From positions 558,001 to 622,000 of the forward strand of contig NZ_JACRSU010000001.1 of assembly GCF_014384785.1 (NCBI RefSeq): a stretch of DNA of 64,000 bases, read 5' to 3'. Source of the DNA: Congzhengia minquanensis. Its GTDB lineage: Bacteria; Bacillota; Clostridia; UBA1381; UBA9506. Below the pieces are notes generated by a model that had not been told where the DNA came from, searched no databases, and worked only from the letters and a program-made list of their open reading frames with translations. The translations under genes were made by a program, and so were the position numbers. Positions 45,592-54,272 of this stretch are shown one piece after another. The stretch's first letter is position 1. Each line of letters starts with the position of its first letter.

Positions 45592-47325
45592 TTACGGTGT
45601 AACATACACCGTTTTATTGTCTGTATAAATTACCATGCCCGGAGCCGCTCCCGCAGGCTTTTTCACAAACTTTACCAGCGTATAGTCCACCGGCACGTTC
45701 TGGGAATGTTTTGCCTTGGAATATTTTGCGGCCAGTTCCGCCGCCTCTAAAATTGCGGTTTCAGAAAACACTTTCCCATGCTCATACCGCAAAATTACAT
45801 GGGAGCCATGAATGTCCTTTGTATGAAACCACAGATCGGCATTTTTGGCAGTTTTCAGCGTTAAAACATCATTCTGCTTGTTATTTTTGCCCACCAGCAC
45901 AGTAAAGCCGTCAGAGGTTTGAAACTCCATTGGCTTTGACAACGCCTGCTTTTTCTTATTTTTCTCCGTACGTTTAACATATCCCTGCTCATAAAGTTCC
46001 TGAGAAATTTCCGCCAAATCCTGCACGGTTTCCGCAAATGAGAGTTCCTCCTCAACCGACTCTAAATAAGAAAGCTCCGCCCTTGTTTTTTTCAGCTGGC
46101 TGGTAATTTCTGCTTTGGCGGTTTTCGCCTTGGCATATTTTTTAAAATACCGCTGTGCGTTCTCTGAAGGCGACATGCGCGTATCTAAAGGAATGGTAAC
46201 AGTTTTTAAAGTTTCGTCGTAAAAATCCTCCACTACGGCGGACTTGTCACCTTTATTAATCCGATAGAGGTTTGCCGTAATCAGCTCACCGTATTTTTTA
46301 TATTTGTCTAAATTGTCGGTGTCGGAAAGCTCTGCCAACTGAACGGAAAGCTTTTTGGCACACCGCTCAATGTTGGTAGACACCAGCTTCGTAAGTCTTG
46401 CGCTTCTGTGCGCCATTCGCTCTTTCGCGTCCCGTTCGGCGTAAAACGCCTCCACAATCTGCGACATAGACTCATTTTGCACCACTTGCGCCGCGCCGCC
46501 GTATTGGGTGATGTTAACCGCCGCAAACTCAAAGGGTTTTCCTGTGTCCTTGCCAACCAGATAGCAGGGCGAAAACTTTTGCTCTGCCGCCGCTTGAAAC
46601 ACTGTGTAACAGCTGGTAGCAAGCTCTAATTTTTGTGAAAAGTCCAGTTCCCCCAAAAATTTGTCACAGTTAGTAAATGTTCGAATGCAGATTTCCCGCG
46701 CAATTAAAGGGCTCACGCCGCGAAATAGTCCCAGCACAGCCCTATCGATTTTTTCTTTGCCGTCTGCCTGCTTAAGCGCTTCTAAAATCGTGTTTAAGTC
46801 ACACTCTATAGGGTTTCGCTTATTTTGGGGCGGCGGGGACTGATAAGCCAGCCCCGGCAATATTTGCCGCACAGAGCTTACTGAAAAATCTACATGGCGC
46901 GCCGCGTCTATTACGCGGCCGTCGGCGCCCACCAAAATCAGGTTGGAGTGACGCCCCATAAGCTCGGCTACCAGCCGCTTTTCGCAGGGGTCACCAAATT
47001 CGTCCGTTCCGTCAAAGGTCAGCACCATCACCCGCTCAAAGCCAGGCTGTGTAACCTCCTTCAGCCGTGCGCCGGACAGGTGCTTACGCAGCAGCATACA
47101 AAACAGCGGCGCAGTTTTTGGACTTTGTTTTTTGTCCTCTGTAAGGCACACCCTGGCCACCGATGCATTGGCTGTTAGCCTGAGTTTTTTTTGACCGTTT
47201 GGACCAAAAAAGGAAATCAGCAGCTCGTCACTCTCCGTCTGCTGTATTTTGTCAGGCTTTGCGCCTGAAAGTTCTTTATTTATTTCAAAGGTCAGCGCCG
47301 CAACGCTGAAACCGTCCATTGCCAT
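45592..47325 (-). CDS. rqcH: RqcH, NFACT-family ribosome quality control protein
   Basis: RqcH binds obstructed 50S-peptidyl-tRNA complexes and recruits Ala-tRNA to add alanine tails that mark stalled peptides for decay. The 577-residue protein was long called fibronectin-binding protein. NFACT-N begins MDGFSVAALTFEINKEL and includes LFCMLLRKHLSGARL. A central coiled coil (about 285-440) follows. NFACT-R has VLVGKNNKQNDVLTLKTA, DLWFHTKDIHGSHVIL and AKYSKAKHSQNVPVDYT. It is the last gene of the tcdA-to-rqcH run. Two ATG codons (1 and 3) compete as start. Confidence 0.95.
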   Translation of the reverse strand: MAMDGFSVAALTFEINKELSGAKPDKIQQTESDELLISFFGPNGQKKLRLTANASVARVCLTEDKKQSPKTAPLFCMLLRKHLSGARLKEVTQPGFERVMVLTFDGTDEFGDPCEKRLVAELMGRHSNLILVGADGRVIDAARHVDFSVSSVRQILPGLAYQSPPPQNKRNPIECDLNTILEALKQADGKEKIDRAVLGLFRGVSPLIAREICIRTFTNCDKFLGELDFSQKLELATSCYTVFQAAAEQKFSPCYLVGKDTGKPFEFAAVNITQYGGAAQVVQNESMSQIVEAFYAERDAKERMAHRSARLTKLVSTNIERCAKKLSVQLAELSDTDNLDKYKKYGELITANLYRINKGDKSAVVEDFYDETLKTVTIPLDTRMSPSENAQRYFKKYAKAKTAKAEITSQLKKTRAELSYLESVEEELSFAETVQDLAEISQELYEQGYVKRTEKNKKKQALSKPMEFQTSDGFTVLVGKNNKQNDVLTLKTAKNADLWFHTKDIHGSHVILRYEHGKVFSETAILEAAELAAKYSKAKHSQNVPVDYTLVKFVKKPAGAAPGMVIYTDNKTVYVTP

Positions 47326-47341
47326 TGTTATTCACGCCTTT

Positions 47342-47752
47342 CTAACGCCCGTCTACACGCTTTATAATTTTTGTAATGTTTGAAACAGGCGCTATTTTCT
47401 TGTCAAATAGTTTTATCACCGCAAAACAGGCAAAAAAAGCCGCTCCGGCACAAACTGCCGCCACAGCGGTGCTGTGAAACAAATTGCTTGCCGCAACTGC
47501 GCCAAAGATTGCAAATAAACAGGGCACAAAATATAAAATGAGCGAAGCATGCACCACATGCGCCGTGCTGGTTTCAAGCTTCACCAGATCGCCCGGCTTT
47601 GCCCCGGCGCCGTTTTCCACCCGTGCCTGCACCTTCGTAGGCGTGCAGCCGCCCTTGCAATGGGCGCAGTTTTCGCCGCAGGCTGAGGCACGCGCAACAG
47701 TAACCACCGCCTGCTTCCCTTCAATTCGTTCTACAATTCCAATCTGTTCCAT
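47342..47752 (-). CDS. rseC: RseC/MucC family (SoxR-reducing system) membrane protein
   Basis: This 136-residue protein has an N-terminal beta domain with the cysteine cluster CGENCAHCKGGC (about 25-36), then KPGDLVKLETS, and two membrane helices (about 72-90 and 95-113). RseC family members go with Rnf electron-transport genes and SoxR reduction in Proteobacteria. Clostridial members have no proven role. No rnf gene is nearby; its neighbours are whiA and rqcH. The four-cysteine motif suggests a metal or Fe-S site. Confidence 0.85.
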   Translation of the reverse strand: MEQIGIVERIEGKQAVVTVARASACGENCAHCKGGCTPTKVQARVENGAGAKPGDLVKLETSTAHVVHASLILYFVPCLFAIFGAVAASNLFHSTAVAAVCAGAAFFACFAVIKLFDKKIAPVSNITKIIKRVDGR

Positions 47753-47766
47753 ATGTTTCCCTCGTT

Positions 47767-48672
47767 TTATGTATCCGGCAATTCCTCCGCCATGTGGATA
47801 ATTTTTTTCAGCCTGTGGTTTACGCCAGACTTGCTGATGGGCGGCGCCATCATCTGCCCCAGCTCGGTTAAATTTGCCTCGGGGTTTTCCATTCTCAGCC
47901 GAGCCGCCTGTTCCAAAGGCTCAGGCAGGGCCTCAAGCCCCAGCTTTGCCTGAATTTTATAAATGGCCCGGAGCTGCACCGCCGCCGCGTCGGCGGCTTT
48001 GGTGATGTTGGCCGTGTCGCAGTTTACCTTTCGGGTAATGTTGTTGCGCACGTCTTTTAAAATTTTTACATTGCACAGCTCCAGCATGGCGTCTGTTGCG
48101 CCCATTTGCGCCAGCAGGTCGCTGATTGTGTCGCTCTGCTTCATATATACCACATATTCCGACTTGCGCATCACCTGCTTCGGCTCAAAGCCCATTTCTT
48201 CGATAATTTCTGCCAAATCCCGGCTTAAGGTGCGGTAGTGGGTTTTAATTTCAAAGTGGTAGCCGTTTTTGGGTGTTTTCACATATCCGCCGCCCAGAAA
48301 TGCTCCTGCCAAAAACGCGGTTTTGCAGCAGTCGTCGTGCACCACAAAGGGGTCGGCAGTGAATTTCACAATGCCGCCGGAAGCAAAGCCAAGCTCTGCC
48401 AAAACCGTTTGCGCGCCGCGGGCCACTGTAATTGCGCAAATTTTGCCAGCCGTTGACAGCTCTGCCTTAAACCCAAACAGCTCTTTCATCAAGGTATAGG
48501 CCCTGCGGGCAATGGCGGCGTTTTCTGTGCGCATTTTAAAGCAGTCTTTTCCGTTTTCCCGCACCACAGCGCCGCAAAAACCGGCTAATCCCGCAAGATG
48601 GGCCCGCATGCAGCACCGTTTTTCATATTTTATCGTACACAGTTCGTTTTTTACATCGGTTGTAAATGACAT
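47767..48672 (-). CDS. whiA: DNA-binding protein WhiA
   Basis: The 301-residue protein has an N-terminal LAGLIDADG-like domain that has lost endonuclease activity (AHLAGLAGFCG, then FLAGAFLGGGYV). The C-terminal helix-turn-helix has NLTELGQMMAPPISKSGVNHRLKKI. In Firmicutes WhiA affects cell division and chromosome segregation, and in Streptomyces sporulation septation. It is often beside yvcK and rapZ, which are absent here; polA lies 21 nt upstream. Confidence 0.96.
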   Translation of the reverse strand: MSFTTDVKNELCTIKYEKRCCMRAHLAGLAGFCGAVVRENGKDCFKMRTENAAIARRAYTLMKELFGFKAELSTAGKICAITVARGAQTVLAELGFASGGIVKFTADPFVVHDDCCKTAFLAGAFLGGGYVKTPKNGYHFEIKTHYRTLSRDLAEIIEEMGFEPKQVMRKSEYVVYMKQSDTISDLLAQMGATDAMLELCNVKILKDVRNNITRKVNCDTANITKAADAAAVQLRAIYKIQAKLGLEALPEPLEQAARLRMENPEANLTELGQMMAPPISKSGVNHRLKKIIHMAEELPDT

Positions 48673-48693
48673 GGTTTTGTTTCACACCCCAAA

Positions 48694-51321
48694 TTATTTG
48701 GTATCATACCAGCTGTGCCCCGTTTGCATGTCCACCTTTAAAGGAACCAAGAGGGACGCGGCGTTTTCCATTTCAGTTTTTAAAATGCGGCAAACCTGGT
48801 CGACTTCGGTTTTTTCCGCTTCCACAATCAGTTCGTCGTGCACCTGCAAAATAAGCCGCGATTTCAAATTTTCCTGTTTCAGCCGCCGGCTCACGTTGAT
48901 CATGGCAAGCTTAATAATGTCTGCCGCGGTGCCCTGAACCGGGGTGTTCATAGCCGCCCGCTCTCCAAAGGAGCGGGTTTGATAGTTGGAAGACTTTAAT
49001 TCCGGAATGTCACGCCGTCTGCCGAACATGGTTTTCACATAGCCGTATTCTTTGGCAAAGTCCACGGTGTCTTTCATATATTTTTTCACATTGGGATAAC
49101 TTCCCAAATAGTCGTCAATATACGCTTTTGCTTCTTTTAAGCTAATGTGCAAATCCTGTGACAGGGAAAATTCCCCCATGCCGTAAACCAGCCCGAAGTT
49201 AATGGCCTTTGCTGCGCTGCGCATTTCGCCGCTTACGCTGTCCGGACTTACGCCGAACACCTTTGCCGCTGTGGAGGCGTGAATGTCGAATCCGGAGCGA
49301 AACGCCTCAATCATGTTCTCATCGCCGGCAATGTGGGCCAGAACACGCAGTTCAATTTGAGAATAGTCCGCGTCCACCAAGACATATTCTTCCGACTCGG
49401 CCACAAACATGCGGCGCATTTCGCGGCCCAGCTCTGTGCGCACGGGAATATTCTGCAAATTCGGCTCAGTGGAGCTAATACGCCCCGTTACGGTTACCGT
49501 CTGGTTAAAGCTGGAATGCACCTTGCCCGTTTTCTTATCAATCACCGCCATCAGCCCGTCCACATAGGTGGAGTTTAGCTTGCTGATTTTTCGGTATTCT
49601 AAAATTTTGTCCACAATGGGGTGCGCAAACCGAAGCTTTTCCAAAACCTCGGCGTTGGTGGAATATCCGCTTTTGGTTTTCTTTTTCGATTTCAGCCCCA
49701 GCTCGTCGAACAGCACTGTGGCAAGCTGTTTGGGGGAATTAATGTTAAACTCGTGCCCCGCCAGCTCATAAATTTCCTGGGTTAAATTGTCCTGCTCCGC
49801 GGAAAGAATTTTTCCAAACTCCGTCAGACGCTTTTGGTCCACCGTGAAACCTATTTCCTCCATTGAGGCCAAAACATACACCAGCGGCATTTCTATGGTG
49901 GCAAACAGTTCGTTTACCTCCTGCCGCTCCATCTGCTCTATTTCATATTCCTTTAAGGCCAGAACCGCCAGGGCTTTTTTCATCAGTGCCGTGTCGCCGT
50001 CGTCTGAAAGCGCGCTCTCCAACGAAAGCTGGGTACCGCCCTCGTCGCTTTCCTCCAGCGTTATGTGCAGAAAGTCTGCGGCCAGCCCCTCAATGTCGTA
50101 GCTTCTTCTGGAGGGTTCCAGTAAATATGCGGCAATTGCCGTGTCGAAATCAATATTCTTTGCGTCAATTCCCAGCTTACTGAAAAACACCAGCGTGTCC
50201 TTAAGGCTATGAGTGCACTTTTTTTGCGGCGATTCCAAAAACGCCTTCCAAATGTCTTCATTTCCCGCAATGTCTGCGCTGAACCCATGCTGTTTGTCGG
50301 TGCAAAAGGCAATTTTGTCCTCAATCCTGTCCGGCAGAAAGCAAATATTGTCCTGATTTAACAGTTCTTTCAATCTGTTTTTGTCTGAAACCGACTCAAA
50401 CGCGGCATGTTCAAATATATCTGCTTCGGTCTCCGGCGCGTCCTTTTCCGGCGTCAGCTCCAGCTTTTTAATGAATGAGCGAAACTCCAGCCGCGTGAAC
50501 AAGTCAAACAACGCACCTGTGTCATACGGCGCAACCTTGGTTTCGGGAATAACAATATCAATCGGCACGTTCCGGTCAATGGTAGCGAGGTTTTTGCTCA
50601 TATATGCATCGCTTTTCCCCGCCTCCAGCTTTTTGCGGATTGCGTTTGTAATTTTGTCGCTGTTTAAATTTTCATATATCCCGTCTACGGAATGAAACGC
50701 CTGAATCAGCGCCGTTGCACCCTTTTCACCAATGCCCCGCACGCCGGGGATGTTGTCGGAGGAATCGCCCATAATGGCCTTTAAATCGATGAACTCTTCG
50801 GGGGTAACGCCATATTTCTCCTGCACCTTTTTGTCGTCAAACACCTCGGTGGAGGTATTCCCCATACGAGTGGTAACCAAGTGAATGAGCACGTTTTGAG
50901 AGGCAAGCTGCAAATCGTCCCGGTCGCCTGTGAGCACACAGCAGCACACATTTTCCTCTGTGCAAACCCGGGCGGCGGTACCGATAACGTCGTCTGCCTC
51001 AAAGCCCGGCTTTTCGTAAATTTTTATGTTCATTGCGGATAAAACTTCTTTTAGCACAGGAATTTGTTCCGCCAGCTCGTCGGGCATTTTGTGCCGCGTG
51101 GCCTTATATCCGTCATACATCTCGTGGCGGAACGTGGGCTGCGGCAGGTCAAAAGCTGCTGCAATGTAGTCGGGCCTGATTTCGTCCATATATTTAAACA
51201 AAATATTTAAAAATCCAAAAATTGCGTTGGTGTGCGCCCCCTCTTTCGTAGTAAGGAGCCGGACCGCGTAGAACGCCCGGTTTACAATGCTGTTTGCGTC
51301 CAATATCAAAAGCTTTTCCAT
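48694..51321 (-). CDS. polA: DNA polymerase I
   Basis: It fills gaps and removes Okazaki primers. The 875-residue protein has the N-terminal 5'-3' nuclease (LLILDANSIVNRAFYA, GFEADDVIGTAA, LTGDRDDLQL, AIMGDSSDNIPGVRGIGEKGA). The middle exonuclease domain lacks the DxE metal residues (VFFSKLG and IDFDTAIAAYLL remain), so proofreading is probably lost, as in Bacillus and Thermus enzymes. Family A polymerase motifs are VDADYSQIELRVLAHI, AKAINFGLVYGMG and LQVHDELIVE. It starts directly at the apbE stop. Confidence 0.98.
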   Translation of the reverse strand: MEKLLILDANSIVNRAFYAVRLLTTKEGAHTNAIFGFLNILFKYMDEIRPDYIAAAFDLPQPTFRHEMYDGYKATRHKMPDELAEQIPVLKEVLSAMNIKIYEKPGFEADDVIGTAARVCTEENVCCCVLTGDRDDLQLASQNVLIHLVTTRMGNTSTEVFDDKKVQEKYGVTPEEFIDLKAIMGDSSDNIPGVRGIGEKGATALIQAFHSVDGIYENLNSDKITNAIRKKLEAGKSDAYMSKNLATIDRNVPIDIVIPETKVAPYDTGALFDLFTRLEFRSFIKKLELTPEKDAPETEADIFEHAAFESVSDKNRLKELLNQDNICFLPDRIEDKIAFCTDKQHGFSADIAGNEDIWKAFLESPQKKCTHSLKDTLVFFSKLGIDAKNIDFDTAIAAYLLEPSRRSYDIEGLAADFLHITLEESDEGGTQLSLESALSDDGDTALMKKALAVLALKEYEIEQMERQEVNELFATIEMPLVYVLASMEEIGFTVDQKRLTEFGKILSAEQDNLTQEIYELAGHEFNINSPKQLATVLFDELGLKSKKKTKSGYSTNAEVLEKLRFAHPIVDKILEYRKISKLNSTYVDGLMAVIDKKTGKVHSSFNQTVTVTGRISSTEPNLQNIPVRTELGREMRRMFVAESEEYVLVDADYSQIELRVLAHIAGDENMIEAFRSGFDIHASTAAKVFGVSPDSVSGEMRSAAKAINFGLVYGMGEFSLSQDLHISLKEAKAYIDDYLGSYPNVKKYMKDTVDFAKEYGYVKTMFGRRRDIPELKSSNYQTRSFGERAAMNTPVQGTAADIIKLAMINVSRRLKQENLKSRLILQVHDELIVEAEKTEVDQVCRILKTEMENAASLLVPLKVDMQTGHSWYDTK

Positions 51322-52341
51322 TTATTTTTCTCCTCGCGGGTAAATTTTTTTCACTTCTCCTGTGTCCATAACGAACAGCACTTCATCAAATAACCCTTCA
51401 AATTTTTCACAGCCGCCGGGCCCCAGCACAAACAATGCGGTGGAAAGTGCGTCGGCGGTTTCCGACTGCGAGCCAACCACCGTTACGCTCAAAACGCCGT
51501 TTTGCGGCTGTTTGCCCGTGGCGGGGCTTAGGATGTGGTGATAGTTTACCCCATTTTCTTCAAAATAACGCTCATAGCCCCCAGAGGTGACAATGGCAGT
51601 CTGTGCTTGTTCCGTGGTAATTGTTTCAAAAATGTTGCCCCTGGTTCCCTTTGGATCTTGAATTCCCACCACAAACGGCCGGGTTTTGGCGCGGTGCTTT
51701 AACCGTTCTGAAAGTCCTAAAGGAATTTCGCCTTTTGTTATCACGTTGCCGCCGAAATCCAGATAAAAATTTTCTGCGCCCTCATTTTTTAAAACCTCTG
51801 CGGCTTCGTCTGCGCAGTATCCTTTTGCCACGCCGCCCAGGTCAATTGCCATGCCCTCTTTTAATAAGGTGACAGTTTTGTCTGCGCTGTTAAGCGAAAC
51901 AAACCGAAAGTCTACCTTGTCAAGCGCAGCACTGAGCTCGTTTTGGGCCGGTATCCTTTGGTTGTCTGAGCCAAAGCCCCACAAGTCCATTACCGGTTTT
52001 ATGGTGACGTCGAACGCGCCGTCGGACTGTTTGCAAAGGGAAAGCGCCCGCAAAAGCAGATGAAAGCACTCCTCCGACACCGCCGTGGGCGTGTTTGCCC
52101 CGGCGCGGTTAATCTTTGCAACATCGCTTTCCGGGTAAAAGGCATTCAGCAGCCTGTCCAGCTCGCGCACACGGGCAAGGGCCGCCTTTGCAGCTTTATC
52201 GCCATGCCTGCCGTAAACTGTGATTGAAACATATGTATCCAGCAGAAAGTCCGATTCCGTGTGGCTTTCCGGCGCAAAGGAAAAGGCGGAAAGCGCAAGG
52301 AATAGGGCCAAAACCGCTATGATGTATTTTGCATATTTCAT
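51322..52341 (-). CDS. apbE: FAD:protein FMN transferase ApbE
   Basis: It attaches FMN covalently to Thr or Ser of exported flavoproteins such as RnfG/NqrC-type subunits. The 339-residue protein has an N-terminal membrane anchor or signal segment (YIIAVLALFLALSAFSF) without a lipobox cysteine. Key blocks are FLLDTYVSITVYG, FDVTIKPVMDLWGFG, AIDLGGVAKGYCADEA, FYLDFGGNVITKG and the C-terminal YHHILSPATGK. No target flavoprotein is encoded in the window. Confidence 0.95.
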   Translation of the reverse strand: MKYAKYIIAVLALFLALSAFSFAPESHTESDFLLDTYVSITVYGRHGDKAAKAALARVRELDRLLNAFYPESDVAKINRAGANTPTAVSEECFHLLLRALSLCKQSDGAFDVTIKPVMDLWGFGSDNQRIPAQNELSAALDKVDFRFVSLNSADKTVTLLKEGMAIDLGGVAKGYCADEAAEVLKNEGAENFYLDFGGNVITKGEIPLGLSERLKHRAKTRPFVVGIQDPKGTRGNIFETITTEQAQTAIVTSGGYERYFEENGVNYHHILSPATGKQPQNGVLSVTVVGSQSETADALSTALFVLGPGGCEKFEGLFDEVLFVMDTGEVKKIYPRGEK

Positions 52342-52390
52342 TTTGTTTGTCCCTTATTTCGCCCCGCCTGGCCCGCGGTTGGGGCTGTGT

Positions 52391-52939
52391 CTATTTTCTG
52401 TAGAGATAATTATAAATCTTTTCGTTTTTCAGTACCAAATTCACATACTTTTCCGTTTCCGGGTATGGAATGACGTCGAGCCCTACGCCGTCTTTGGAAT
52501 ATTTTTTGTTCAGCAGCCAGGAATCCACGTTGGCGTGGCCGGCGTTATAGGCCGCCAGGGCGCGCTTTTTATCCCCGCCGTACATATCCAGCAGATAGGA
52601 GAGGTAAAAACAGCCCATTTCAATGTTGGTTTCGGGAGTTAACAGCTGTTCTTTGGAAAAGTCCTTCATGCCCAGCTTTTCTGCAATCCACTCTCCTGTG
52701 GGTTCCATAATCTGCATAAGGCCGGAGGCATTTTTGCCCGACTTTGCCTCATGGTTAAAATTGCTTTCCGCTTTCATCACGGCGTAGACAAAGTTCTCTG
52801 AAAGTCCATATTCTTGCGCATATTTTGAAACCAGCACCTCGTGTTTTACGGGATATTCCATTTTTGCAATTGTCCCCGCCAGCAGGTACAGCACCGCAAG
52901 GCCCAGCAGCACAATCACAAATTTTATGAATTTATTCAC
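52391..52939 (-). CDS. SLT-type lytic transglycosylase
   Basis: This 182-residue membrane-anchored enzyme cleaves peptidoglycan glycan strands. A single N-terminal helix (FIKFVIVLLGLAVLYLLAG) is followed by the SLT domain. The catalytic Glu is in VYAVMKAESNF, with GLMQIMEPTGEW and LAAYNAGHANVD as family motifs. The start is the GTG at 52939, after GGGAG; it overlaps the last 8 nt of coaE. Longer in-frame starts fall inside coaE. Confidence 0.93.
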   Translation of the reverse strand: MNKFIKFVIVLLGLAVLYLLAGTIAKMEYPVKHEVLVSKYAQEYGLSENFVYAVMKAESNFNHEAKSGKNASGLMQIMEPTGEWIAEKLGMKDFSKEQLLTPETNIEMGCFYLSYLLDMYGGDKKRALAAYNAGHANVDSWLLNKKYSKDGVGLDVIPYPETEKYVNLVLKNEKIYNYLYRK

Positions 52940-53522
52940 AGCACACTCCCTTAAAAATATGTTCAGCCTGCGCCAAAAGCGCATCGCTGCTGCCGTTGTT
53001 TTCAATATGAAAATCACTGCGGGAAACATAAAAATCATCGCCGTTTTGGGCGTTAATCCTGTCCTGCGCCTGCCGGATAGTCAGTCCGTCACGGGCCATA
53101 ATCCGTTTCAGGCGCAAACCGCGCTCTGCGGTAACACACACCACGCTGTGACAAAGCTCATTTAAGCCGCTTTCAAACAGCACCGCCGCGTCGATTACCA
53201 CACACGGTTCCTGTGCATCTTCAATTTCCTTCTGAATTTCCTCAATAATATATTTATGCGTAATCAGGTTCAATTTATGTAACGCTTCCGGAGAACGAAA
53301 CACAATTTCTGCCAGGGCGGGGCGGTTTAATTCCCCCTCAGGCAAAATCACCTGTTCGCCAAAGGTAGTTTCAATTTCAAAAAGCGCGGGTTTTCCCTTT
53401 TCCACCACAAAACGCGCAACCCTATCTGCGTCAATAACGTGTGCGCCCAACGTGTAAAATGCATTGGACACCGTACTTTTCCCCGCGCCGCTGGGGCCTG
53501 TTAGCCCAATAATTTTTTTCAT
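52932..53522 (-). CDS. coaE: Dephospho-CoA kinase
   Basis: It catalyses the last step of coenzyme A synthesis. The 196-residue protein has the P-loop GLTGPSGAGKSTVSNAF (about 5-21), HVIDADRVAR, the CoA-site Asp in VIDAAVLFESGL, and the lid Arg motif RIMARDGLTIRQAQDRINAQ. It is in the polA, slt and coaE neighbourhood common in Firmicutes. Confidence 0.97.
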   Translation of the reverse strand: MKKIIGLTGPSGAGKSTVSNAFYTLGAHVIDADRVARFVVEKGKPALFEIETTFGEQVILPEGELNRPALAEIVFRSPEALHKLNLITHKYIIEEIQKEIEDAQEPCVVIDAAVLFESGLNELCHSVVCVTAERGLRLKRIMARDGLTIRQAQDRINAQNGDDFYVSRSDFHIENNGSSDALLAQAEHIFKGVCCE

Positions 53523-53539
53523 GCGGCATTCCTCTTTTT

Positions 53540-54253
53540 TTAAAACTTTGAAAGCTTGCCTGCGCAGATTAGGTGTGCGTCTTTCGGCCCGTTCCAGTTT
53601 TCTTTGTCGCTTCGATAGTCGAACTGCTTCACAAACCCATGAACCTCTTGTTTGTTCCGCTTTAAATTTTCAAGTTCCAGGCTTGTCAGCTCCTCTAAAA
53701 ATTCCTCCCGCCGGCTGCCTGCGTGCTTTTCAGAAGCGTTTAAAACCTCTTTAAAATGGTGCAGGCAAAATCCCTTGCCGGAAAGCACTTTCTTGCGGAA
53801 ATCCGGCTCCTTGCCGTAAAGGTACCAAAACGTATAGAAAAATTTCGACATAGTGTGCTCCATTCTTTCGCACACAAGACATGTTGCAGTCAGCTCTGCC
53901 GCGGCTTGTGCCACGCGGCTTGCGCCCGGCTCCTTCTTTGCAAACAGCCCGGCCTTTTTGCCCGTTTTTTTTGTTCCCCGGGCGTCTTCTAACGTTTGAA
54001 TCACCTCGTCCATCCGCGTGTCCAGCACCAGGGCAAAGGGCAAGGCCCGCTTAGCGCCGGCAAGCTGATCCATGTGCCGGCGGCAGTAGCCCTTTGTGTT
54101 GGACAAAATCCGGTGGTCCGGCTCCATCATGGCCGGGCCCAGGCAATAATCAATCTGTTCTGACTCCAACTTATTTTCCAAATAACAAAATGGGCATTCG
54201 CTGTCCTGCTCTAAGCTTTCCGACAGCGGAATGGTGTAAATGGTTTCTTTCAT
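53540..54253 (-). CDS. DUF6062-type cysteine/histidine-rich protein
   Basis: I recognise no function. The 237-residue protein has two similar half-repeats, each with a CxxC followed later by CxxH: CPFC with CRRH (about 21-60), and CLVC with CLHH (about 125-170). This suggests two metal sites, possibly zinc or Fe-S. It is soluble with no signal peptide. Proteins of this layout are common as uncharacterised genes in Clostridia. It lies between parC and coaE, with short spacers, so it is co-transcribed with DNA and CoA genes. Confidence 0.75.
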   Translation of the reverse strand: MKETIYTIPLSESLEQDSECPFCYLENKLESEQIDYCLGPAMMEPDHRILSNTKGYCRRHMDQLAGAKRALPFALVLDTRMDEVIQTLEDARGTKKTGKKAGLFAKKEPGASRVAQAAAELTATCLVCERMEHTMSKFFYTFWYLYGKEPDFRKKVLSGKGFCLHHFKEVLNASEKHAGSRREEFLEELTSLELENLKRNKQEVHGFVKQFDYRSDKENWNGPKDAHLICAGKLSKF

Positions 54254-54272
54254 GCGACAGCCCTCACAGTGG

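Noticed and set aside
48512..48937. 141-codon plus-strand frame
   Set aside because: Antisense to the ends of whiA and polA; no ribosome site and no domain.
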